Shown one piece after another: positions 1 through 5,218 of a stretch of 5,881 nucleotides of DNA. The stretch is from an uncultured Alphaproteobacteria bacterium (GTDB lineage: Bacteria > Pseudomonadota > Alphaproteobacteria > Rhizobiales > Aestuariivirgaceae): positions 1 through 5,881 of the forward strand of contig CALMLK010000060.1 of NCBI GenBank assembly GCA_937868035.1. Reading direction: 5' to 3'. How positions within the stretch are numbered: the first letter of the stretch is position 1; each line of letters begins with the position of its first letter. A program made the translations under genes and the position numbers. Below the pieces are notes generated by a model, which saw only the letters and a list, made by a program, of their open reading frames with translations, was not told where the DNA came from and ran no database searches.

Positions 1-17
1 GCAGGTGAGAAGCCTGC
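1..17 (+). terminator. Possible tail of an upstream hairpin
   Basis: GCAGG (1-5) and CCTGC (13-17) form a 5-bp stem with a 7-base loop. It is followed by CCC and the short T-rich run TTTAATT. The stem could extend into sequence before the window, so this may be the end of a terminator of an upstream gene. The truncated context makes the call weak. Confidence 0.22.
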
Positions 18-54
18 CCCTTTAATTCCTATATGCCGCGCTGTATACCGGGCC

Positions 55-2127
55 ATGTCCCGTGATCCGCGCTACGATATCTTGTTTGAACCCGTCCGCA
101 TCGGACCCGTCACCGCCCGCAACCGCTTCTTCCAGGTTGCCCACTGCAATGGCTACGGATGGACTCAGCCACAGGCCCTCGCCGAAATGCGCGGCATCAA
201 GGCCGAAGGCGGCTGGGCTGTCGTCACCACGGAAGAAGTGGAAATCCATCCCTCGGGCGATTGCGAGCCCTATCACGAGGGCCGTCTGTGGAGTGACGCC
301 GATATTCCTGCCCTCGCACTGATGGCGGAAGCCGTGCATTACCACGGTTCTCTGGCGGCGATCGAAATCATGCATCACGGTCCCTCGGCGGCAAACCGCG
401 GCAGCCGCGAAGTGCCGATTGGGCCGTCTCACCGTCCGGTCACGGCTTATGATCCCGTGCAGGCGCGGCGCATGGACAAGGACGATATCCGGGCGTTGCG
501 CAAATGGCACCGCGACGCGGCGCTCCGCGCCCGCCGCGCCGGCTTCGACATCGTTTATGTCTATGCCGGGCACGAACTTGGCATTCCCATGCATTTCCTC
601 TCGCGCCGCATGAACGACCGTACTGATGAATACGGCGGCTCACTGGAGAACCGTGCCCGCCTGCTGCGCGAATTGATCGAGGATACCAAGGATGCCGTGG
701 GCGACACCTGCGGGGTTGCCGTGCGCATTGCCGTTGATGAATTGCTGGGCGACGCCGGCATCACGTCGTCGGGCGAAGGCCGCGATGTGATAGCGATGCT
801 CGCCGAATTGCCCGACCTTTGGGACGTCAACGTTTCGTCATGGGCCAACGACAGCGCCACCTCACGCTTCCGCAAGGAAGGCTTTCAGGAAGATTACACG
901 CGTTTCGTGAAGCAGGTGACGACAAAGCCCGTGGTCGGTGTCGGCCGCTACACCTCGCCCGACCGCATGGTCTCGCTGGTGAAAGGCGGTGTGCTCGACT
1001 TCATCGGCGCAGCCCGGCCATCCATCGCCGATCCCTTCCTGCCGAAGAAGATCGAAGAGGGTCGCCTCGACGACATTCGCGAATGCATCGGCTGCAACAT
1101 GTGTGTCACCAGCGACTTCACCATGACCAACCTGCGCTGCACGCAGAACCCGACGATGGGAGAAGAATGGCGGCGCGGCTGGCATCCGGAGCGCGTGGCG
1201 GCAAAAGGTGCAGGCCGGACTGTGCTCGTGGTGGGCGCAGGGCCCGCGGGTCTGGAAGCCGCACTCACGGCGGCGCGGCGAGGCTACGATGTGCATCTCG
1301 CGGAAGCTGGCACGGAACTGGGCGGCCGCATCGTGAAGGAAGCCCGCCTGCCGGGATTGGCGGAGTGGATCCGCGTACGCGACTGGCGCGTCGGGCAGTT
1401 GCAGCGCATGGGCAATGTCAGCATCTACCGCGACAGCAGATTGTCGGCGGATGATGTGATGGGCTTTGGTGCCGATCATGTGGCAATTGCCACCGGGGCC
1501 ACGTGGCGCCGCGATGGTGTGGGCCGTGACAGCGGCTTTGCTGTTCCGGGTTTCGATCACAGCGCGGTTCTGACACCCGACGACATTTTCGCCGGCAAGC
1601 GACCCCAAGGCAGTGTAGCGATCTACGATGATGACCACTTCTACATGGGCGGCGTCATTGCCGAACTTTGTGCGGCGTCGGGCCTGCCCACGACCTATGT
1701 GACGCCCGCGCTGCAGCCCTCGGCCTTCGCCGTCAACACCCTGGAAGCCACGGCGATTGCGAAACGGTTGGTGAAGGCTGGCGTCACGCTTGTCACGCGG
1801 GTGAGTGCGCAGTCCTTTGATGGTGCCGCCCTGCGGGTGACGGATCATCTCTCTGGTGAGACGCGCGCCATTCCGGCGCAAGCCCTCGTCACGGTGACGG
1901 CCCGCCTGCCCGGTGACGATCTTGATACGGCGTTGCGCGCGCGTATTCCGCAAGGGAACCCGCACCCGTCACTCAGCCGCATCGGCGACTGCAATTCTCC
2001 CAGCACCATTCAGTCCGCGGTGTATGCCGGGCATCGCTGGGCGCGGCAGCTGGACGAAGCGGATGTCTCCGTCCACTATCCGCGCGAGTTGCCAAGGGCG
2101 GAATCGCTCCGGCGATTCTGGACATGA
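55..2127 (+). CDS. Trimethylamine/dimethylamine dehydrogenase-family iron-sulfur flavoprotein (substrate uncertain)
   Basis: This is a 690-residue relative of trimethylamine dehydrogenase (TMADH, about 730 residues), a cytoplasmic enzyme that oxidatively N-demethylates amines and passes electrons through FMN and a 4Fe-4S cluster to electron-transferring flavoprotein. The N-terminal old-yellow-enzyme barrel (about 1-340) starts ARDP-like (MSRDPRYDILFEP) and keeps Cys31, equivalent to the cysteinyl-FMN Cys30, plus Tyr170, His173 and Asp266 (TMADH Tyr169, His172, Asp267) and Arg224. Cluster ligands are Cys344, Cys347, Cys350 and Cys362. A Rossmann GxGxxG at 394-399 opens the C-terminal dinucleotide-binding half, which ends with RIGDC at 642-646. 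Of the TMADH aromatic bowl only Trp263 remains; Tyr60 is Glu61 and Trp355 is Asp354. I therefore infer a different N-methylated substrate. The ATG at 55 is chosen because it aligns with the TMADH start; there is no clear Shine-Dalgarno sequence, and the frame is open back to base 1. Family assignment is secure, substrate is not. Confidence 0.9.
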   Translation: MSRDPRYDILFEPVRIGPVTARNRFFQVAHCNGYGWTQPQALAEMRGIKAEGGWAVVTTEEVEIHPSGDCEPYHEGRLWSDADIPALALMAEAVHYHGSLAAIEIMHHGPSAANRGSREVPIGPSHRPVTAYDPVQARRMDKDDIRALRKWHRDAALRARRAGFDIVYVYAGHELGIPMHFLSRRMNDRTDEYGGSLENRARLLRELIEDTKDAVGDTCGVAVRIAVDELLGDAGITSSGEGRDVIAMLAELPDLWDVNVSSWANDSATSRFRKEGFQEDYTRFVKQVTTKPVVGVGRYTSPDRMVSLVKGGVLDFIGAARPSIADPFLPKKIEEGRLDDIRECIGCNMCVTSDFTMTNLRCTQNPTMGEEWRRGWHPERVAAKGAGRTVLVVGAGPAGLEAALTAARRGYDVHLAEAGTELGGRIVKEARLPGLAEWIRVRDWRVGQLQRMGNVSIYRDSRLSADDVMGFGADHVAIATGATWRRDGVGRDSGFAVPGFDHSAVLTPDDIFAGKRPQGSVAIYDDDHFYMGGVIAELCAASGLPTTYVTPALQPSAFAVNTLEATAIAKRLVKAGVTLVTRVSAQSFDGAALRVTDHLSGETRAIPAQALVTVTARLPGDDLDTALRARIPQGNPHPSLSRIGDCNSPSTIQSAVYAGHRWARQLDEADVSVHYPRELPRAESLRRFWT
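2101..2118 (+). other. Hairpin inside the 3' end of the amine dehydrogenase-like gene
   Basis: GAATCGC (2101-2107) and GCGATTC (2112-2118) form a perfect 7-bp stem closed by the loop TCCG, which is of the stable UNCG type in RNA. It lies within the last codons, 12 bases before the terminator hairpin. It shares the decamer ATCGCTCCGG (2103-2112) with that hairpin (2139-2148). No T-run follows, so it is unlikely to terminate by itself. It could protect the 3' end or assist termination. Confidence 0.45.
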
Positions 2128-2129
2128 AA

Positions 2130-2156
2130 AAGGGCCGGATCGCTCCGGCCCTTCTT
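2130..2156. terminator. Likely bidirectional intrinsic terminator between converging genes
   Basis: AAGGGCCGGA (2130-2139) and TCCGGCCCTT (2144-2153) form a perfect 10-bp GC-rich stem with the loop TCGC. It starts 3 bases after the stop codon at 2125-2127. On the plus strand the tail is only CTTGG, a weak U-run. On the minus strand the stem has a GCGA loop (GNRA type) and runs into TTTTTC, a better terminator. It can therefore end the nirV operon transcript, about 95 bases past its stop, as well as the plus-strand gene. The rest of the 121-base gap shows nothing I recognise. Confidence 0.75.
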
Positions 2157-2248
2157 GGTCGTCACGCTGCTGACTGGCGGCGCAATTCCATCACATCTGG
2201 GAGTGACGGTCCTTTGCCGTACAGCATGACGGCCATGAGGCATGCGGC

Positions 2249-2932
2249 TTACCCATTTTCCGCCACAAGCCTGAATCCGATATGGGTGGGGGGCAATCCG
2301 GAGGCGCAACCGCCGGACGAAGGATCGCGGACAAAAACTGAAACCGAGGCCGTGTGGGCGCCCATGACAGTCATGGCCGGGCAGTGTTCCGCATCTGTGA
2401 TCTGCGCGTCATTGGCTGCACAGGTTGACGTCCACTCCCAGACATTTCCGCCGATGTCATAAACGCCATCAGGCGTGGCAGCCCAGGTGCCTTGCGGGCG
2501 TACTGGCCCGCGCGGTGTTTCTTCCTGGCCATATTTCGCAGCCCAGGCCATGCGCGGATCGTCCCACAGGGGCTTGCGTGCTTTCGGCTCCGGCTTGCGG
2601 CTGAAGCCGCGCCATTCCTCGGCCGTGGGCAAGCGCACGTGTTGAACGTGAACGCTGTTGTACCAGGCGATGTAGGCTTCAACGTCAAACCAGTTCACGT
2701 TGGTGACAGGAGTGACAGTGGGGCGCGCCACATGGGCGGCGATGTCTTCGCAGGCCTTCGCGGCAACGCAACGGTTCCACTCCGCGATGGTGACTTCGTA
2801 AGGCGAAACCTTCAGGGCCTCGCCGGAAAAAATCACCGGAACCAGATCATCGCGTGTCTCCTGCGGGGCACTCCAGTGAAGGAGGCCCGCTGTCAGCACG
2901 GCGAGGGCAAGACTGGTTCCGGTGCGCAACAT
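2249..2932 (-). CDS. nirV: NirV, exported SUMF1/FGE-fold protein of the nitrite reductase operon
   Basis: A 227-residue protein with an N-terminal signal peptide (Arg3, hydrophobic about 6-19, possible cleavage near Ala22), so probably periplasmic. The rest is a formylglycine-generating-enzyme (SUMF1) fold: WFDVEAYIAWYN at 81-92, RLPTAEEW at 100-107, GGNVWEW at 161-167 and the terminal GFRLV at 219-223. Proteins of this type next to nirK are known as NirV; their exact role is unsettled, and they are not needed for nitrite reductase activity in every species tested. The catalytic C-x4-C pair of true formylglycine-generating enzymes is not present in the region before the C-terminal GFRLV. The cysteines seen are 55, 61, 171, 184 and 199, so sulfatase-type activation is unlikely. 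The start is supported by GGAGAG 8 bases upstream. It lies 17 bases after nirK on the same strand, so it should be cotranscribed. The name rests on fold plus position. Confidence 0.87.
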   Translation of the reverse strand: MLRTGTSLALAVLTAGLLHWSAPQETRDDLVPVIFSGEALKVSPYEVTIAEWNRCVAAKACEDIAAHVARPTVTPVTNVNWFDVEAYIAWYNSVHVQHVRLPTAEEWRGFSRKPEPKARKPLWDDPRMAWAAKYGQEETPRGPVRPQGTWAATPDGVYDIGGNVWEWTSTCAANDAQITDAEHCPAMTVMGAHTASVSVFVRDPSSGGCASGLPPTHIGFRLVAENG

Positions 2933-2940
2933 GGTTGCTA

Positions 2941-2946
2941 CTCTCC
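2941..2946 (-). promoter_or_regulatory. Ribosome binding site of nirV
   Basis: Reads GGAGAG on the minus strand, with an 8-base spacer to the ATG at 2932. It sits entirely in the 17-base gap after the nirK stop codon and fixes the nirV start. Confidence 0.7.
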
Positions 2947-2949
2947 GAT

Positions 2950-4089
2950 TTAACCCTGATTGGTGATCGGCCCTGGCTTTGAGACCTGCTTCATCAGGTC
3001 GTCATTCCATTCGCCTTCCACCTTCACGTGGCCCGTGGCGCCCAGCATCACGGCTTCGATGAGGTTGTGGTTGACGTAGGCGTAGATGCCAGGCTGACGG
3101 AAGGTATAGACCATGGCGCCAGCAGAGCCGCCGCGAATGAACCACGTTTCCAGGTTCGTATCGGGCACATCGTTGAACGAGCCACCTTCCCAGACCAGGT
3201 CACCGTGACCGCCAATGAGATGGGGGCGCGAGTCGCGGTTGGCTTGCGAATGGATGAAGAGCACCGTCTCGCCAACCTTCGCCGTGAGCGCATGGTCACC
3301 CGTCAGGGCACCCTTGGCACCGTTGAAGACCACGTGCGTGGGCGTCAGCGTGCGCATGACATCCAGCGCATCCGACATGTTTTCACCGGCGGACTCGTAC
3401 TTCTTGAAGTTGCCCTGCTCGTCGCGGGGAATGTAGTAGTCCTGCTCGCCGATGTAGTAGACACGGTCATACTTGACCGGCTTGCCTTTGCCATCCTTGA
3501 GGCCCTCGCGCGGCAGCACCATCACGGCGCCGTTCATGCCATGCACCACATGGTACGGGATCATGATGTCGCCGGGCGCGCAGTGATAGACGAACACGCC
3601 AGCCTTGGTGGCCTTCCAGCGCAACACGACCTGCTCGCCGGGGACGATCTTCGTCAGGGCACCGCCGCCAAGCGCGCCGGTCGAGGCATGAAAGTCGATG
3701 TTGTGTTCCATGATATTGTGGGGAAGGTTCTGCAGCGTCACTTCCACATAGTCGCCTTCGTGGGCGACGATCATCGGGCCGGGAACACTGCCGCCGTAGG
3801 CGAGGGCCCAGACTTCAGTGCCTTCGTCGTCGATGACCATCTTCTTTTCTTCGATGGTCAGCGTGACTTCGATGACCTTGGGACCACCCGTTGCTACCTG
3901 CTCATGCTCGGGCAGGAAGGGAGGTGCCACAAGCTTCTGCTTCACGCGGGGAAGCTTGGCGATGTCCGCCTCTTCCTCCGCCGAAGCGGGAGCAGAGACG
4001 AGCGAAGCCGCCGCCGCGGTGGCCGTCGCCGCCACAAGAAGATTGCGGCGTGTGAGGTGGGGGGCGAGTGTTTTGGAAAGAATAGACAT
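2950..4089 (-). CDS. nirK: NirK, copper-containing NO-forming nitrite reductase
   Basis: Periplasmic homotrimeric enzyme that reduces nitrite to nitric oxide, the committing step of denitrification. The 379-residue precursor has a Tat signal (TRRNLLV at 13-19, Ala-rich segment, likely cleavage after ASA at 37) and two cupredoxin domains. By alignment with the Alcaligenes faecalis enzyme, type-1 copper ligands are His129, Cys170, His180 and Met185. Type-2 ligands are His134, His169 and His341 (the last from the neighbouring subunit), and the catalytic pair is Asp132 and His290. All are present, so it should be active. Odd points are Tyr179 where A. faecalis has Trp144 beside the type-1 His, His183 where Ser is usual in the sequences I recall, and a Cys-to-His loop one residue longer than in A. 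faecalis. I chose the ATG at 4089 because AAGG stands 7 bases upstream and it gives a normal Tat n-region. An ATG at 4134 would add 15 residues, overlaps the cupredoxin stop as ATGA and has no ribosome site. Middle gene of the operon. Confidence 0.97.
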   Translation of the reverse strand: MSILSKTLAPHLTRRNLLVAATATAAAASLVSAPASAEEEADIAKLPRVKQKLVAPPFLPEHEQVATGGPKVIEVTLTIEEKKMVIDDEGTEVWALAYGGSVPGPMIVAHEGDYVEVTLQNLPHNIMEHNIDFHASTGALGGGALTKIVPGEQVVLRWKATKAGVFVYHCAPGDIMIPYHVVHGMNGAVMVLPREGLKDGKGKPVKYDRVYYIGEQDYYIPRDEQGNFKKYESAGENMSDALDVMRTLTPTHVVFNGAKGALTGDHALTAKVGETVLFIHSQANRDSRPHLIGGHGDLVWEGGSFNDVPDTNLETWFIRGGSAGAMVYTFRQPGIYAYVNHNLIEAVMLGATGHVKVEGEWNDDLMKQVSKPGPITNQG

Positions 4090-4096
4090 GATATTA

Positions 4097-4100
4097 CCTT
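4097..4100 (-). promoter_or_regulatory. Ribosome binding site of nirK, deciding its start
   Basis: On the minus strand the sequence reads AAAAGGTAATATC before the ATG at 4089, with AAGG 7 bases from it. No comparable site precedes the in-frame ATG at 4134. This favours the shorter NirK precursor with the conventional Tat signal. Confidence 0.6.
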
Positions 4101-4128
4101 TTGCCGGAATGTTGCCTGTTGCCTTGAT

Positions 4129-4149
4129 CGTCATTCAACGTTGATGACG
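4129..4149 (-). other. Intercistronic dyad over the cupredoxin stop codon
   Basis: CGTCA (4129-4133), one unpaired T (4134), TCAAC (4135-4139), GTTGA (4140-4144) and TGACG (4145-4149) make a nearly perfect 20-base palindrome. Its core TCAACGTTGA is exact. In RNA it could fold into 8 bp with one bulge and the loop ACGU. It covers the last cupredoxin codons, its stop and the alternative nirK ATG. Such a stem could set the ratio of the two products by stabilising the upstream message, but that is inference. Confidence 0.4.
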
Positions 4150-4610
4150 GTCCACATACCCGCCATGTAGTGTCCGGCGATGTTGCAGTAGAGCAGGTAC
4201 TTGCCCGGATCGAGATTGAGGGTGATCGAGGCGGATGCATTGGGCTTGATCTCGTTGATCGAGCCGAGCGTGAGAAGCTGTTCGGCATCCACCTTGTTGC
4301 GGCTTTCATCGTAGGGCAGGATTTCTTCGCCGTTCGTGATCTGCGCCACGATCACTTCATGCACGATGCCCGAAGCGAGGTTGGTGACATTGAGTGTCAC
4401 GGCGCCGCGCTTGGCCGTCTTCGGATTGGCGTTCACGGCCATCTTGGCCTTCGACATGTCGGCGTGCATGCCCATGCCAAGGCGCAGGCCGCTGGAGTCT
4501 GCAGCGCCCGTCTTGTCGATCAGGGTGACGCGGACAAGCGAGTCCGCCTGGGCAGAACTGGCCAGGATAGCGGTACCGAACGCCATTGCGAGTAGATGTT
4601 TCATCGTCAT
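4131..4610 (-). CDS. Small periplasmic cupredoxin, candidate electron donor to NirK
   Basis: A 159-residue protein with a Sec-type signal peptide (Lys4, hydrophobic 6-17, likely cleavage after AQA at 20-22) and a single plastocyanin/azurin-like domain. The type-1 copper ligands can be read as His84 (IVHEVIV), then Cys142, His147 and Met152 in [12 protein letters not shown]. It is not an obvious classical pseudoazurin or azurin; it belongs to the broad family annotated as copper-binding or cupredoxin-domain proteins. An additional Met/His-rich stretch, [13 protein letters not shown] (45-57), precedes the domain core and might bind a second copper or act in copper transfer. It is the first gene of the operon, 41 bases before the SD-supported nirK start, so one-electron delivery to the NirK type-1 copper is a natural inference. 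Copper delivery to NirK is the main alternative. The start at 4610 is supported by AAGGAG 8 bases upstream. Copper-protein fold is confident, role is inferred. Confidence 0.88.
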   Translation of the reverse strand: MTMKHLLAMAFGTAILASSAQADSLVRVTLIDKTGAADSSGLRLGMGMHADMSKAKMAVNANPKTAKRGAVTLNVTNLASGIVHEVIVAQITNGEEILPYDESRNKVDAEQLLTLGSINEIKPNASASITLNLDPGKYLLYCNIAGHYMAGMWTVINVE

Positions 4611-4618
4611 GGGCTTTG

Positions 4619-4624
4619 CTCCTT
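4619..4624 (-). promoter_or_regulatory. Strong ribosome binding site of the cupredoxin gene
   Basis: AAGGAG on the minus strand, 8 bases before the ATG at 4610. It is the strongest ribosome site in the operon and favours the ATG at 4610 over the one two codons further in. Confidence 0.75.
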
Positions 4625-4627
4625 TAA

Positions 4628-4649
4628 ATATTCATCTTGGATGCATCTT
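4628..4649 (-). promoter_or_regulatory. Tandem NsrR-like half-sites upstream of the cupredoxin-nirK-nirV operon
   Basis: On the minus strand two near-identical 11-mers follow each other directly: AAGATGCATCC (4649-4639) and AAGATGAATAT (4638-4628). The known enterobacterial NsrR half-site is AAGATGCATTT, and the full site is an inverted pair separated by one base. Here the halves are in direct repeat, one helical turn apart, with only a poor inverted partner. They lie between the Fnr-type box and the ribosome site, where a repressor would block the promoter, and the divergent gene encodes an NsrR. Binding by that protein is inferred. Confidence 0.5.
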
Positions 4650-4654
4650 TGACA
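4649..4654 (+). promoter_or_regulatory. Possible -35 element for nsrR
   Basis: TTGACA matches the sigma-70 -35 consensus exactly. With an 18-base spacer the -10 would be CTTGAT at 4673-4678, only 3 of 6 matches, which falls inside the Fnr-type palindrome. The -35 also touches the first NsrR-like half-site. If real, the rightward promoter would be subject to both regulators. The weak -10 keeps the confidence low. Confidence 0.3.
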
Positions 4655-4671
4655 CCGGACGCCGCTGTTCG

Positions 4672-4689
4672 CCTTGATCAGGGTCAAGG
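4672..4689. promoter_or_regulatory. Crp/Fnr-family (Fnr/Nnr-type) binding site in the divergent promoter
   Basis: CCTTGATCAGGGTCAAGG has perfect 6-bp arms (CCTTGA and TCAAGG). Its core TTGAT-CAGG-GTCAA matches the Fnr consensus TTGAT-N4-ATCAA at 9 of 10 defined positions. Nnr/Dnr-type NO-responsive activators of denitrification use closely related sites. The centre, 4680.5, is 70 bases upstream of the cupredoxin ATG. A class II promoter with the box at -41.5 would start near 4639 and leave a leader of about 28 bases. No good -10 is visible on the minus strand, as expected for an activator-dependent promoter. Which Crp/Fnr protein binds cannot be told from sequence. Confidence 0.65.
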
Positions 4690-4735
4690 CCCCGGCGCCA
4701 AATCGGAGAGAAATTGCCGCATCAGATGAAATGTC

Positions 4736-5200
4736 ATGAGACTCACAACCTTCAGTGATTACGCATTGCGGCTTCTCATTCTCTGCGCCGACAAGGCGGA
4801 AGGGCAAGTGACGATTGCCGAGGCGGCGGGGGCCTACCGCATCTCCAAGAACCATCTGATGAAGGTTGCCAATGAGCTTGTTCGCGCTGGCTTTTTGTCG
4901 TCCACGCGCGGCCGCGGCGGCGGGCTTCGCCTGGCCATGCCTGCAGATCAGATCCGCATTGGCGCCGTCATCCGCCATATCGAAGGCAGTCCCGGCCTTG
5001 TGGAATGCATGACCGGGAAAAATGCCTGCGTCATCACGTCGGCCTGCAAGCTCAAGGGCCTGCTGGCAAGCGCCCTGCAGGATTTCTTCAATAAACTCGA
5101 TTCGGCGACCCTTGCCGATCTGGCGAGCGGCCCCTCATCCCTCAGGCCCGCCCGTGTTCCCGCCCAAAAGAAAAGGGCGGGAGAAATCCCGCCCCTGTGA
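4736..5200 (+). CDS. nsrR: NsrR-type Rrf2 family nitric-oxide-sensing repressor
   Basis: A 154-residue cytoplasmic transcription factor of typical NsrR length. NsrR proteins hold an Fe-S cluster that reacts with NO, releasing them from promoters of NO-detoxification and denitrification genes. The protein starts MRLTTFSDYALR, with Asp8 at the position of the fourth cluster ligand in Streptomyces NsrR. The winged helix-turn-helix runs from about 25 to 67, with wing STRGRGGGLRLA at 56-67. The three cluster cysteines are Cys91, Cys98 and Cys104. IscR and other Rrf2 members also carry three cysteines, but the start motif, the spacing and the divergent nirK operon favour NsrR. An in-frame stop at 4727-4729 forces the start to 4736; the ribosome site is weak. 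The last 12 or so residues (from about Pro143) are encoded over the asd terminator and look like an added tail. It may be autoregulated through the shared control region. Confidence 0.88.
   Translation: MRLTTFSDYALRLLILCADKAEGQVTIAEAAGAYRISKNHLMKVANELVRAGFLSSTRGRGGGLRLAMPADQIRIGAVIRHIEGSPGLVECMTGKNACVITSACKLKGLLASALQDFFNKLDSATLADLASGPSSLRPARVPAQKKRAGEIPPL
5166..5194 (-). terminator. Intrinsic terminator of asd, inside the nsrR 3' end
   Basis: On the minus strand, GGGCGGGA (5194-5187), loop TTTC and TCCCGCCC (5182-5175) form a perfect 8-bp stem followed by TTTTCTTTT (5174-5166). This is a classic intrinsic terminator 24 bases after the asd stop. It lies wholly within the last nsrR codons. A second copy of TCCCGCCC at 5158-5165 on the plus strand offers an alternative partner for 5175-5182. 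The plus strand has no T-run after either stem, so this does not terminate nsrR. Confidence 0.85.
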
Positions 5201-5218
5201 ATGTGCTGCAGGAAGCCA

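Noticed and set aside
862..1965. A long open frame on the minus strand (about 367 codons) opposite the amine dehydrogenase-like gene.
   Set aside because: It is antisense to a gene with clear family motifs, and its translation shows no domain and an Arg/His-rich composition typical of mirrored GC-rich coding.
4124..4138. TTGATCGTCATTCAA as a second Fnr-type box in front of nirK.
   Set aside because: The half-sites are five bases apart instead of four, and a start at the proper distance would fall on the nirK ribosome site. It is better explained by the coding end and the junction dyad.
3028..4170. A long open frame on the plus strand (about 380 codons) opposite nirK.
   Set aside because: It is antisense to a certain nirK, rich in His, Arg and Val as expected from reading GC-rich codons backwards, has no recognisable domain, and has no supporting ribosome site. 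It is a shadow frame.
4700..4710. AAATCGGAGAG, which also occurs on the minus strand before nirV (2951-2941), as a shared regulatory element.
   Set aside because: At nirV it is the ribosome site next to a stop codon. Before nsrR it is 25 bases from the ATG, too far to be a ribosome site. One shared 11-mer is not enough to claim an element.
4726..4758. A short upstream frame (ATG at 4726, 10 codons) overlapping the nsrR start, as a leader peptide.
   Set aside because: It has no ribosome site, is out of frame with nsrR and has no regulatory codon pattern.
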